Of a stretch of 64,000 nucleotides of DNA, positions 52,817 through 61,830 are shown one piece after another. The DNA comes from Sphingobacterium kitahiroshimense (GTDB lineage: Bacteria; Bacteroidota; Bacteroidia; Sphingobacteriales; Sphingobacteriaceae), in the NCBI RefSeq assembly GCF_025961315.1, contig NZ_JAOQNK010000001.1, forward strand, positions 744,001 to 808,000, in the 5' to 3' direction. The stretch's first letter is position 1; every line of letters begins with the position of its first letter. The notes beneath the pieces are model-generated. The model searched no databases. It was given only the letters and a program-made list of their open reading frames with translations, and was not told the origin of the DNA. Made by a program: the position numbers and the translations under genes.

Positions 52817-54121
52817 TTACAATTCAGAGACTAATTCTAGGGTTTTCATTTTTCCAACCACAATTTTAATCATCTTACTATAGTCAAAATACTGAATAGC
52901 GATTTCCTTTACTTTTTCAGGAGTCATCGCATTGATTTCATTCATATAATGGTCATAGTAAGTCAAATCCATGTTAGCAAGTAGCACATTTTTAAACTTA
53001 TCTGCATGTGAAAAAATACTCTCTAAAGAACCTAGCATAGATCCTGAGAGGTAATTTTTCACTAAGTCCAATTCCTCTACAGTCGCTAATTCTGTTCTTA
53101 AAATTTCAATTTCTTTTTCGATTTCCGTCAATGTCGCATCGGTTACATCTACACCAACCTCTGTCGCAATAGTCAGAAAACCTCCATATTTTAAAGAACC
53201 CACAGCTGAACCGATACTGTAAGTATAGCCTTTTTCTTCTCGAATGTTACGCATGAGCCTTGACCCGAAAAAACCGCCCAGTAACGTATTTACAAATTGC
53301 AAAGCGGGATAATCCACATGGTTACGATTTATATTCGGCATACCGATACGTATGGCAGATTGCAATGCCTCTGCTCTTTCGTCATAAATCAATTGTCCTG
53401 TATCTGCAGTTAAATTCGGTTCGGTCAATGGTACCTCATCTGTAGCCAGCCATTGATCACCAAAATATAAGCTAAGCTCTTGGAGCAAAGATTCAGATAC
53501 ATTACCGGAAATAATTAAACGACAATTAGATGGAGTAAATTGCTTATGGTATAAATCGATTAAAGCATCTCTAGAAATCAAATCATATTCTTCTAAAGAG
53601 GGCGTTTTTCCATAACGGTTTCCAGAACCGAAAACATGATTATAATAGGTTCTTCTCGCTAAATAATCGTTTTTCTGAAGAGAAACCTGAAGCTTTTGCT
53701 TATTGTTTCTGAGATAGGTATCCAGTTCCTTCTGCGGTAAAACTGATTCTGTTAAAATCTCCTTGATCAAAGGTAATAACACATTACTATGTTTATTTAA
53801 TGTGTACAATGTCAGCGAAGTGATATCAAATCCGTATTCTGGCATTAGAAAAGCCCCATAGAAGTCGACTTTATCCGCAATCTCAGCGCTGTTATAGTTT
53901 TTTGTTCCTTCCTTTAACAAAGCACTTAGGGCACTATTTAGGAGCGGATTTTCATCTTCATTGAAGACATTATTAAAAATCCACTCAATGCGTACCAATT
54001 CTTGATCAGGCGAATGAAAGACATAAACAGGAATTCCATTGTTGAAAGCAAGTACTTTTGGGCTTTTTAAATGAATATCACCAATCGGTTTGGCTTCAGG
54101 TGCTACTGCTCTATTCAGCAT
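52817..54121 (-). CDS. M16-family protease subunit lacking the zinc motif
   Basis: 434 residues, M16 (pitrilysin) fold. The HxxEH zinc-binding motif is absent from the N-terminal domain, so it should not be catalytic by itself. The C-terminal domain retains REEKGYTYSIGS, the Arg/Tyr substrate-binding motif typical of the partner subunit in bacterial two-subunit M16 proteases. Its start codon overlaps the end of the catalytic subunit gene (54111-55364) by 11 bases, a sign of coupled translation and a stoichiometric heterodimer. Confidence 0.85.
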   Translation of the reverse strand: MLNRAVAPEAKPIGDIHLKSPKVLAFNNGIPVYVFHSPDQELVRIEWIFNNVFNEDENPLLNSALSALLKEGTKNYNSAEIADKVDFYGAFLMPEYGFDITSLTLYTLNKHSNVLLPLIKEILTESVLPQKELDTYLRNNKQKLQVSLQKNDYLARRTYYNHVFGSGNRYGKTPSLEEYDLISRDALIDLYHKQFTPSNCRLIISGNVSESLLQELSLYFGDQWLATDEVPLTEPNLTADTGQLIYDERAEALQSAIRIGMPNINRNHVDYPALQFVNTLLGGFFGSRLMRNIREEKGYTYSIGSAVGSLKYGGFLTIATEVGVDVTDATLTEIEKEIEILRTELATVEELDLVKNYLSGSMLGSLESIFSHADKFKNVLLANMDLTYYDHYMNEINAMTPEKVKEIAIQYFDYSKMIKIVVGKMKTLELVSEL

Positions 54122-55364
54122 TTGCCACCTCCTTTGATTTATAATACAATATAGATGCGTTTTCTTTTCTAAATATTTCGTTTGCCTGTTGCTGTATATG
54201 TTCTGATTGAACGGCTAAATACTTGGCTGTTTCATTGTTTAATTCATTGGCGTCACCAAGTAGCTCATAATATGCTAGATTCATGGCTTTATCCAAGATC
54301 GACAATTCGGCAAATACATGTGTAGACTCAATCTTATTCTTCACTTTTTCAAGCTCTTCTGCCGGAACAGGTGTAGACTTTAAGATATCCAGTTCTTTCC
54401 AGATGGCTTCCTCTGCTTGTTCCAGACTAATGCCGTCTGATGGTTTTCCCTCAATTAAGAATAAATTGGGGTCGATACTTCCCATCACATAGGCATTGAT
54501 CTCACTGAATAGTTCCTGTTCTTTTACCAAACGACGGTATAGACGAGAAGATGATCCTCGAGAGAGTAGATCTGATACTAAGTCCATTGCATGGTAGTTT
54601 TCATCCATCCGTGCAGGTGCATGAAAAGATATAAACAAACTATCAAGTGGTACATCAGCCTCTACCACTTCCCTACGCTCTGCTATTTGTTTTGGTTCTT
54701 GAGGTAAATTTCTCATGTATTTATTTCCTGCAGGAATATCTGCGAACCATTTTTCTACCAGTGTTTTGATCTCCTCAAACTTAACATCACCTGCAATGAC
54801 CATAATGGCATTCTGTGGTGTATAATGCTTCTTGAAAAATGCTTTTACATCTTCCATTTTTGCATCTTCAATATGTTTAAGTTCTTTACCGATCGTTGCC
54901 CAGCGATACGGATGTACTTGGTAAGCTAAGGGTCTTAATTTCAACCATACATCACCGTAGGGTTGATTGAGGTAACGCTGCTTAAACTCCTCACATACAA
55001 CACTTCTTTGTGTTTCCAAACTTTGTTCAGAGAAGGAAAGGCTCAGCATACGATCTGATTCCAGCCACAATGCCGTTTCTAGATTTGAAGAAGGTAGCGT
55101 GATGTAGTAATTGGTAATATCGTTACTTGTAAAAGCATTGTTTTCACCGCCCACACGTTGCAAAGGTGTATCATAGTCAGGAATATTGACTGATCCACCA
55201 AACATCAAGTGTTCAAATAAATGTGCAAATCCCGTTTGGTCTGGAGATTCATCCCGCGCACCGACATCATACAGTATATTGACACAGGCCATTGCTGTGT
55301 TATTGTCTTCATGAACAAGTACGCGAAGACCATTTTCTAGTTCAAATTTCTGATAAGAAACCAT
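54111..55364 (-). CDS. M16-family zinc protease (catalytic subunit)
   Basis: 417 residues. The inverted zinc motif HxxEH is present as TGFAHLFEHLMFGGS, and the distal Glu lies in ETQRSVVCEEFKQRYLNQPY. No signal peptide is seen, so it acts in the cytoplasm or needs another route. Known relatives degrade peptides and process precursors. It precedes the non-catalytic subunit gene with an 11-base overlap and follows hemF by 19 bases, so gpsA, hemF and the two protease genes form one transcript. Confidence 0.9.
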   Translation of the reverse strand: MVSYQKFELENGLRVLVHEDNNTAMACVNILYDVGARDESPDQTGFAHLFEHLMFGGSVNIPDYDTPLQRVGGENNAFTSNDITNYYITLPSSNLETALWLESDRMLSLSFSEQSLETQRSVVCEEFKQRYLNQPYGDVWLKLRPLAYQVHPYRWATIGKELKHIEDAKMEDVKAFFKKHYTPQNAIMVIAGDVKFEEIKTLVEKWFADIPAGNKYMRNLPQEPKQIAERREVVEADVPLDSLFISFHAPARMDENYHAMDLVSDLLSRGSSSRLYRRLVKEQELFSEINAYVMGSIDPNLFLIEGKPSDGISLEQAEEAIWKELDILKSTPVPAEELEKVKNKIESTHVFAELSILDKAMNLAYYELLGDANELNNETAKYLAVQSEHIQQQANEIFRKENASILYYKSKEVANAE

Positions 55365-55383
55365 TCAGGTTATTTAAATTAAT

Positions 55384-56283
55384 TTATTGTATCCAATTGA
55401 TATCTTTTCTCAAAAGAGAAAGTGTTTTGGCTTCTTCCGAGCCTTCTTCTGGTTGAAAATCATAGGCCCAATTTGCCTGTGGCGGTAAACTCATTAAAAT
55501 GGATTCGATACGTCCATTGGTTTCAAGACCAAATTTCGTTCCTGAATCCCAAACAAGATTAAATTCAACATATCTTCCTCTACGGAGGTATTGCCAGTTT
55601 TTATGGTGTTCTGTATAGTCTTTATGGCGATTTTTGTTTACCAGCTCGGTATATGTTGGTGCAAATGTACGTCCAAGGTCACATGAGAACTGAAAAATTT
55701 CCTCAAATGACAGACCTGTTTTTTCAGGTGTTAGTTTATCATAGAAAACCCCACCTATACCACGTGTTTCTTCACGATGGCGTACATAGAAGTAGTCATC
55801 TGCCCATTTTTTGAAATCTTTGTAAAAATCTTGGTGATGGATATCGCATACGTTTTTCAACTGTTGATGAAAAAATTGTGCATCTTCTTCAATAACATAG
55901 TGCGGTGTAAGATCAATGCCTCCGCCAAACCACCGAATTTCATCATTCAATTCGAAATAACGGATGTTCATGTGGCTAATAGGAACGAATGGATTGTTTG
56001 GATGAATAACAATTGATACACCTGTAGCGAAAAATTCATCTTCATCGACACCAAATGATTTCTTGATCATTTCCGGCAATTTTCCATGCACAGCAGAGAA
56101 ATTCACCCCACCTTTTTCAATGATATTGCCATGCTGCATAATCCTTGTACGGCCACCGCCGCCGCCATCACGTTCCCAAATTTCTTCTTCAAATTTAGCG
56201 GTACCATCAAGCTTTTCAAGTGCTTGACATATTTCGTCCTGAATTGTTTTATAAGTTTCAGCGATTTTTAATCTATCGATCAT
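55384..56283 (-). CDS. hemF: oxygen-dependent coproporphyrinogen III oxidase
   Basis: 299 residues, full length for the aerobic enzyme. Signatures include GGGGGRTRIMQHG, VNFSAVHGKLPEMIKKSFG, the very conserved IRWFGGGIDLTPHYV and LRRGRYVEFNLVWDSGTKFG. It converts coproporphyrinogen III to protoporphyrinogen IX with oxygen, giving the aerobic route to heme. It starts six bases after the gpsA stop codon. No other heme gene is nearby. Confidence 0.95.
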   Translation of the reverse strand: MIDRLKIAETYKTIQDEICQALEKLDGTAKFEEEIWERDGGGGGRTRIMQHGNIIEKGGVNFSAVHGKLPEMIKKSFGVDEDEFFATGVSIVIHPNNPFVPISHMNIRYFELNDEIRWFGGGIDLTPHYVIEEDAQFFHQQLKNVCDIHHQDFYKDFKKWADDYFYVRHREETRGIGGVFYDKLTPEKTGLSFEEIFQFSCDLGRTFAPTYTELVNKNRHKDYTEHHKNWQYLRRGRYVEFNLVWDSGTKFGLETNGRIESILMSLPPQANWAYDFQPEEGSEEAKTLSLLRKDINWIQ

Positions 56284-56289
56284 CTTGAA

Positions 56290-57294
56290 TTAACTTAATT
56301 TTTCAGCCAGTTGGCTTATGATTGTTGCAGCAGATTTATGCTGATATAAGATTTGGTAAACGGCTTCACAGATAGGTAAGGCGATCTGATGCTTACGCAT
56401 ATAATGCTGTATACATGCAGAAGCATAGTAACCTTCTGCTACCATATTCATCTCGAGCTGGGCAGACTGTACACTATAGCCTTTTCCGATCATCGCCCCA
56501 AAAGTTCTGTTTCTACTGAACTGCGAATATGCTGTTACCAAAAGATCGCCTAAATACGCCGATTTATTTATATCGCGAAGCGGATTTGGATCAATGGTCT
56601 CGACATACGTTTCCATCTCACGGATTGCATTTGAGATTAAAACCGCCTGAAAATTATCACCATAGCCTAATGAATGACATATTCCTCCGGCCAATGCATA
56701 AATATTTTTCAATACAGCACCATACTCAATCCCATACACATCGTCCGAAATGATTGTTTTTATATACCGGCATTCCAGTAAAGATGCTACTAACTTCGCA
56801 TTTTCTTCAGATTTGGAACCAAAAGTCAAATAAGATAGTTTCTCCAAAGACACTTCTTCTGCATGACATGGTCCACCGACAACTAAAATATTCTCCAAAG
56901 AGACATCGTATACCTCCTGTAAATAATCGCCAATGATCAGATTTTCATCTGGTACGATACCTTTTATGGCAGAAACAATAATTTTTCCTTCCAGATCTGC
57001 TTTTGTCACATCCTTTAAGGCTGCTTTCAAGTAAGCGGCAGGTGTATTCAAAATAATAATATTTGATACCTGAATTACTTCTCTTGCATTTGTTGAAATA
57101 TGATCTGTATCCAGTTTTACTTCAACAGCACTTAAATAACTTGGATTTTTTTTATGCTTTTTGATATAGTCAACATCTTCTTGTTTACGGACCCACCAAT
57201 GTATATCCTTTTCAACGACGTTGTCACCCAGCATTTTAATCATTGCTGTAGCCCAACTACCACTACCAATAAGCCCTACTCTATTTTTTTGCAT
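56290..57294 (-). CDS. gpsA: NAD(P)-dependent glycerol-3-phosphate dehydrogenase
   Basis: 334 residues. The N-terminal NAD-binding motif is VGLIGSGSWATAMIKML; the family motif around the active-site Lys is YGIEYGAVLKNIYALAGGIC, and GDLLVTAYSQFSRNRTFG is the C-terminal signature. It makes sn-glycerol 3-phosphate for phospholipids from dihydroxyacetone phosphate. First gene of the gpsA-hemF-M16-M16 unit, with a TATATTTG -7 element at 57321-57328 on the minus strand. Confidence 0.95.
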   Translation of the reverse strand: MQKNRVGLIGSGSWATAMIKMLGDNVVEKDIHWWVRKQEDVDYIKKHKKNPSYLSAVEVKLDTDHISTNAREVIQVSNIIILNTPAAYLKAALKDVTKADLEGKIIVSAIKGIVPDENLIIGDYLQEVYDVSLENILVVGGPCHAEEVSLEKLSYLTFGSKSEENAKLVASLLECRYIKTIISDDVYGIEYGAVLKNIYALAGGICHSLGYGDNFQAVLISNAIREMETYVETIDPNPLRDINKSAYLGDLLVTAYSQFSRNRTFGAMIGKGYSVQSAQLEMNMVAEGYYASACIQHYMRKHQIALPICEAVYQILYQHKSAATIISQLAEKLS

Positions 57295-57607
57295 TAAATT
57301 TTGTTACTAGACAGTTTGAGCAAATATACTTAATTATATAATAATTAACATTCACCTGTATCCTAACTTGGTATATTATGCCTTAAAATAGGTCATTTTT
57401 GACGAAATTCCAACAGACTCATGAAAACATGTCATTTGGCGATCATGATGGCTTATACAAATATTCATTTAAATCGTAATGTGATAGATGAATATTATTA
57501 AAAGAATAAATGACCAAATTTTAAAGCATACCTATATGTACCTATATTTGTACTGAGTACGGACTCTACAAATAGGCATATCACTATAACTACTCGCTAA
57601 TACCAAA
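57295..57607. other. divergent promoter region between gpsA and the ASCH-like gene
   Basis: This 313-base gap holds one perfect -7 element for each direction: TATATTTG on the minus strand at 57321-57328 for gpsA, and TATATTTG on the plus strand at 57543-57550 for the gene at 57608. Neither has a TTG at the expected distance. Nothing else was recognised. Confidence 0.45.
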
Positions 57608-57925
57608 ATGGAACACATTAACTTTTCGAAAAACTGGAATAATAAATTGGACTGCGAGGCATTTACAACATTACGGATGCCCAATGAACGGTATAAGACT
57701 GGGCAAGTATTTGAGATTACATTAAATGAAGAAAGTAAAGGTTGCGCCACTCTTGTGGCAATCAAATACATCAATCTAGAAGATATCACTGAATACATCG
57801 CTCGGTTAGACACCGGCTGCAGTGCCGAAGATTGTAAAAACCTTATACGCGATATTTATCCTAAAGCTGATTTTACACAACAACGACTTGCATATCTTTT
57901 ATTTGTAAAGTCTAAGGATAATTAA
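57608..57925 (+). CDS. small ASCH/PUA-like protein
   Basis: 105 residues, no signal peptide. MPNERYKTGQVFEITLNEES followed by KGCATLVAIKYINLEDITEY has the order of an ASCH/PUA-like RNA-binding barrel, with a beta-rich middle, a Gly near the turn and a helix after the last strand. The closing part has TGCSAEDCKNLIRDIYPKAD. The fold assignment is by pattern only, and the target is unknown. Confidence 0.55.
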   Translation: MEHINFSKNWNNKLDCEAFTTLRMPNERYKTGQVFEITLNEESKGCATLVAIKYINLEDITEYIARLDTGCSAEDCKNLIRDIYPKADFTQQRLAYLLFVKSKDN

Positions 57926-58125
57926 AATACTGTGTATAATATTTAAATTAAGATCTGCCTTACACTTAAGGGCAATTATAGTTACAGTAGTATTGATTAT
58001 GATTTACTCTTGAATGTTGCTCAATCCATTCATATACACTGACATATTATCGATCTCGCACAAGAAATAATTATTATTTGTTGTAAAGAACCGATATTTA
58101 TGTTTAATATAAGGTGTAATTATAA

Positions 58126-58156
58126 TTGTATTATAAGACAAATATATCTAAGTTTG
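58126..58156 (+). promoter_or_regulatory. promoter of the DUF1456 gene
   Basis: TTG at 58126-58128, a 20-base spacer and TAAGTTTG at 58149-58156 fit the Bacteroidota promoter consensus. The predicted leader before the ATG at 58240 is about 77 bases. Confidence 0.55.
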
Positions 58157-58239
58157 ACAGGAATATTCAGTTCTAACAGCGTTTTGGCTTGGGCACGAAT
58201 AATAAAATATAGAAAATTTTAAGGTAACATATTTATAAG

Positions 58240-58482
58240 ATGAGCAATAATGATATCATGAAAAAGCTTCGAGTAGCTTTAAAATTCACGGACGACGACA
58301 TTATTAATGTATTAGCGTTAGTCGATTTTAGGGCAACAAAAACGGAATTAAGTGCCATATTCCGTAAAGAAGATCATCCAAATTTCAAACCTTGCGGAGA
58401 CCAGTTACTTCGGAACTTCTTAAATGGATTAATTATCTATAACCGTGGCCCTCGAACTAAAAATAATGATCAGAAGGCATAA
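58240..58482 (+). CDS. DUF1456 protein with a single domain (half-size YehS)
   Basis: 80 residues, beginning MSNNDIMKKLRVALKFTDDD and ending with the family motif LLRNFLNGLIIYNRGPRTKN. The known family protein YehS carries two such domains in about 156 residues; only one is present here, with a short basic tail. Function of the family is not known. Single-gene unit ending at the bidirectional terminator at 58510-58547. Confidence 0.85.
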   Translation: MSNNDIMKKLRVALKFTDDDIINVLALVDFRATKTELSAIFRKEDHPNFKPCGDQLLRNFLNGLIIYNRGPRTKNNDQKA

Positions 58483-58509
58483 TATAATCTTTAACGTATA
58501 AATAAAAGC

Positions 58510-58547
58510 AAAATAGTGTCGAAAGCATCACCTTCCGACACTATTTT
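58510..58547. terminator. bidirectional terminator
   Basis: AAAATAGTGTCG (58510-58521) and CGACACTATTTT (58536-58547) form a perfect 12-bp stem with a 14-base loop between convergent genes. Confidence 0.8.
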
Positions 58548-58563
58548 AGTATAAGCTTAACGA

Positions 58564-59052
58564 TTATAATCGCTCTAAACCTACAGTTCCATAAATACGC
58601 TCCATAACCACTACACCTTCGGGGCTCGTTACTTCAAAGGCATCATTGTCCGCTTTTGACCATCCCCCTACTACTTTATCTTTGTTATCGTATAACGTTG
58701 CACCATAAATTGTAAGTTTACTTCCTCCTTTAAAAGTTAATGTCTTAAGATCAAAAGTACTTACTTTTGAACTATCGCCTTTTACCATCAGCGTTGCTTC
58801 CCTTATTACATTTATACCTATTTCTCCTTCAGTAACTGCATATTTTATTTTTACCGAAGCAACTTTTGTAAGATCTACCTTTGATCCAGCTGATTTTTCA
58901 TGGACTGTACTATCTGTAAATACTAATCTTACAGATGTGATTGCATTTGTGGGAGGAGTCAATTCGTCAGCATCATTTTTACTACAAGCTGTAATTCCTA
59001 TTGCTATTGTTAAGACTAATAATAATTGACCGAGCATCTTTCTTGTTTTCAT
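58564..59052 (-). CDS. lipoprotein of unknown function
   Basis: 162 residues with lipobox GITAC followed by an acidic and Pro-rich linker (SKNDADELTPPTNA). The mature domain is beta-rich, with VRLVFTDSTVHEKSAG, KVASVKIKYAVTEGEIGI and SKLTIYGATLYDNKDKVVGG. The alternating pattern suggests an immunoglobulin-like sandwich, but I cannot name the family. Monocistronic, surface or periplasmic. Confidence 0.75.
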   Translation of the reverse strand: MKTRKMLGQLLLVLTIAIGITACSKNDADELTPPTNAITSVRLVFTDSTVHEKSAGSKVDLTKVASVKIKYAVTEGEIGINVIREATLMVKGDSSKVSTFDLKTLTFKGGSKLTIYGATLYDNKDKVVGGWSKADNDAFEVTSPEGVVVMERIYGTVGLERL

Positions 59053-59456
59053 ATTCTTTATATTTATGTATTAATTTTATTTAAGACAAAATTACATGCA
59101 ACTCCAAAGAAGGAATACCAGCATACCGTTATAAAATATCAACTGAAGACCAATTTTCACTTAATTTATGATTCTGTCCAAAAACGTATATAAAAATTTA
59201 GTCTTTTAACACACTTTTTTACTGCAACTATTTAAATAATGGTCAAATAATTGCACTAATAATCAGAACTATAGGCTAGTATTTCATTATAAAGCAATAT
59301 TTCAAGAAGTATAGTGTATCATGTACCAATTTTCATACGTTATAAATCAAGGTTTTTAACCTGAGTACAAACAGAACAACCTAACAAAATTCTAGTCCAT
59401 TGGATACGACAGCTGTTATAAAATATTTAGTCACATAAAACAGTCATTATTTACAT
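59053..59456. other. intergenic region before the AraC pair
   Basis: 404 AT-rich bases between the divergent lipoprotein and AraC-type regulator genes. It should contain both promoters. I see no perfect TAnnTTTG element, no strong hairpin and no short gene. Confidence 0.3.
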
Positions 59457-60437
59457 ATGAAAGAAATCATTCATGAGTTTGGTATAGAAACTGACTGGGT
59501 AGAGCCAATGGCAAAAGCTTTAGGTGGATACATTAGCGGTAACCATATGCTAATTCCGGATACCGTCCATACCGGAACCCGCTATGTGCTATCTGTAAAT
59601 CCAGACATCACTGTTATGTTTGCAGATGTCCTCTACCACCAAGATATTCACTTTAAGCTCCGCAATACAAATTCAGATTTTATTGGCATCTATTTTAATC
59701 TCACTGAAGGGGACTCGTCTCACATCACAAATAATGACGCATTGGCAATGGGAAGATGGAATTACAATCTTGCCATTGTTGAGAGCAGTGTAAACCTCGA
59801 CTACCGTGTTAAAGCTGGAACCAAGACATACAACTTTTGCATTTTCCTCCGTAAAACACTTCTCAAAGAATATTTAATTGGTTCTGGACATATAAAAAAA
59901 CTGATCAATCGGGTCTTTGATCAGAATCAAAATACGATATTTCACTATAATATCATGAGCAATAATAGTTTACAATATATTAATGAATTTCGAAATAGCA
60001 ATATTGCCCCGCTAACCTTTGATTTGTTTCTTAGTGCAACGGTCTATAATTTATTGGGAGAATATCTTGATGAACTGATCAAAAAAGACCTTGTTGTCAG
60101 TAAACTTAACGACACTGATTTTACTGCTATCATTTCCTCTCAGGAATTTCTGATCAGTAAGCTTAAAGATTCTTTCCCGGGAATCAAAACAATTGCTGAA
60201 CAGGCTTTTATGTCCGAAACAAAATTTAAAAAATTGTATAAAAAGATCACAGGTCTTACTCCTTATGAATTTTACCTTCATAATAAGCTGGAATTGGCAC
60301 GTGATCTATTAGTAAGCGGGAACTATAACATTGGAGAAATCGCCCACGAACTGCAGTTCCCAACCGCATCCAATTTAACACATCTCTTTAAAAATTACTT
60401 TGGCGTTTTACCCAAGGACTACTTAACAAAATTATAA
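59457..60437 (+). CDS. AraC-type transcriptional regulator, copy 1
   Basis: 326 residues. A C-terminal AraC/XylS helix-turn-helix pair occupies residues 235-326: IKTIAEQAFMSETKFKKLYK, TPYEFYLHNKLELARDLLVS and the second helix IGEIAHELQFPTASNLTHLF. The N-terminal 220 residues are an unnamed sensing domain with DVLYHQDIHFKLRNTNSDFI. The same domain in 60437 shows they arose by duplication. Its stop codon and the next start codon share one base (TAATG). No metabolic gene is nearby; the next plus-strand gene after the pair is the peptide precursor at 61831. Confidence 0.85.
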   Translation: MKEIIHEFGIETDWVEPMAKALGGYISGNHMLIPDTVHTGTRYVLSVNPDITVMFADVLYHQDIHFKLRNTNSDFIGIYFNLTEGDSSHITNNDALAMGRWNYNLAIVESSVNLDYRVKAGTKTYNFCIFLRKTLLKEYLIGSGHIKKLINRVFDQNQNTIFHYNIMSNNSLQYINEFRNSNIAPLTFDLFLSATVYNLLGEYLDELIKKDLVVSKLNDTDFTAIISSQEFLISKLKDSFPGIKTIAEQAFMSETKFKKLYKKITGLTPYEFYLHNKLELARDLLVSGNYNIGEIAHELQFPTASNLTHLFKNYFGVLPKDYLTKL

Positions 60438-61465
60438 TGGAGGCATCTGCAAAAAATAGTATTCAATTTTCTCATACGGTAACGATGGATACAGACTGGA
60501 GGCAAGATTTTATCGAAAAACTTGGAGCAAAATACCTTAATCAACGGCAATTGGTTTTTCCTGAAAATTTAGCTAGCGGTGGCTCTTATCTTATGGAGGT
60601 CATTCCTGGCTTGACAGTTCTTGTGGTAGACCTCACCTTTCATCAAAGCATATCCTTTACTAAAGTTGCCTCATCCGGTGATTTCTGCATTGCATACTAT
60701 GATATCAGTGACCAAATCAGCATCCACAAAGTCAATGATACGAAGAATAAAGTTGGTTATCATTCAAAATTAGGAATGGGGCTTGTTGATGCGGGTTTGA
60801 GCAGTACTTATATTCCCCCAATTTCAGAACGAATGTATTCTTTTCGGTTACTGATCTCGAAACAGCTTCTTCATAAACATCTGGGCAATATCGTTCCAGA
60901 GTCTATAGTTGAAAAGACGTATGCGAAAAAGAATACCATATATTTCTATAGTCACATGGATAGCCGTACCCGGGTGTTACTTCTAAAACTGAAAGATCGT
61001 CAATATGAAGACAGTTCCTACGAACTATTTCTCAAAGGAGCCGCCTTACAGGCTTTTGGAAGTCTTATTGAAAGGTTAAGTGAACAGAAATTTGTAGTAG
61101 GTAAGCTATCTGAATTTGATGTACAACAAGTTGTGAATAGTCAAGTTTACCTCATGGAACAGTTGTTTGAAAAATTTCCAGGTACTGAAAAGCTAGCCGA
61201 AATAGCCTGTATGTCTGTGACTAAATATACCCGATTATTCAAAAAAATATATAAATGCAATCCGAATAGCTTCTTTCTATCTGAAAAGTTGTTATTAGCA
61301 AAAGAAATGGTAAAAAGTGGTCAATTCAATACCATATATGAAGTCGCGTATGCTCTGGGCTATTCAAAATCTGACTATTTCTCGGCTATTTATAAAAAGA
61401 GATATGGTGTACTTCCAAATGAGGATTTTGTTTCCTCGAGTAATCGCAAGAAAGCGACAGAGTAA
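60437..61465 (+). CDS. AraC-type transcriptional regulator, copy 2
   Basis: 342 residues, paralogue of the preceding gene. The shared N-terminal domain has TDWRQDFIEKLGAKYLNQRQ and DLTFHQSISFTKVASSGDFC; the linker VVGKLSEFDVQQVVNSQVYL lines up with VVSKLNDTDFTAIISSQEFL of copy 1. The C-terminal AraC domain has KLAEIACMSVTKYTRLFKKI and IYEVAYALGYSKSDYFSAIY, ending with the family closing GVLPNEDF. It overlaps copy 1 by one base, so the two are translated together. It ends 365 bases before the peptide precursor gene on the same strand. Confidence 0.85.
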   Translation: MEASAKNSIQFSHTVTMDTDWRQDFIEKLGAKYLNQRQLVFPENLASGGSYLMEVIPGLTVLVVDLTFHQSISFTKVASSGDFCIAYYDISDQISIHKVNDTKNKVGYHSKLGMGLVDAGLSSTYIPPISERMYSFRLLISKQLLHKHLGNIVPESIVEKTYAKKNTIYFYSHMDSRTRVLLLKLKDRQYEDSSYELFLKGAALQAFGSLIERLSEQKFVVGKLSEFDVQQVVNSQVYLMEQLFEKFPGTEKLAEIACMSVTKYTRLFKKIYKCNPNSFFLSEKLLLAKEMVKSGQFNTIYEVAYALGYSKSDYFSAIYKKRYGVLPNEDFVSSSNRKKATE

Positions 61466-61830
61466 TGTAGTCGATGGTGTGTCGCAATACTCTCCCCATG
61501 ATGAATGACTTTTTCGCCAAGAGACTGACTTAAAGAGTCCTTCAAATTCTCCTTTAGCATTTTTTTGATATAAAATAATCACAAGAAGAGCATTGGTAGA
61601 CCATGAATACCGAAAACCAACCACTAATCCAATAGTAATTATCGAAAATATATCTTCTATAACGAATATCCATAAATAAACGACAGTTATAGTTTTAAAA
61701 CCATCGAATATCAGAATTCGCTTGCTTCACCTGCTTTATATAACGAATTTTAGATTTAATAACTAGCAATTGCAACAAAAGCTCTTAGGTCAGGGTAAGG
61801 TAATCGCTAATAAAATCTTAAAATTTAATT
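61466..61830. other. intergenic region before the peptide precursor
   Basis: 365 bases between AraC copy 2 and the precursor gene. A TAGATTTA near 61751 is a weak -7 element without a proper -33 box. A minus-strand frame crosses the left part (61364-61624) but overlaps the AraC gene and lacks support. No hairpin terminator separates the AraC gene from the precursor. Confidence 0.3.

Noticed and set aside
61364..61624. An 86-residue minus-strand frame containing NAKGEFEGLFKSVSWRKS
   Set aside because: Part of it overlaps AraC copy 2 and it has no recognisable family. I considered a repeated element here but could not support it without a genome search.
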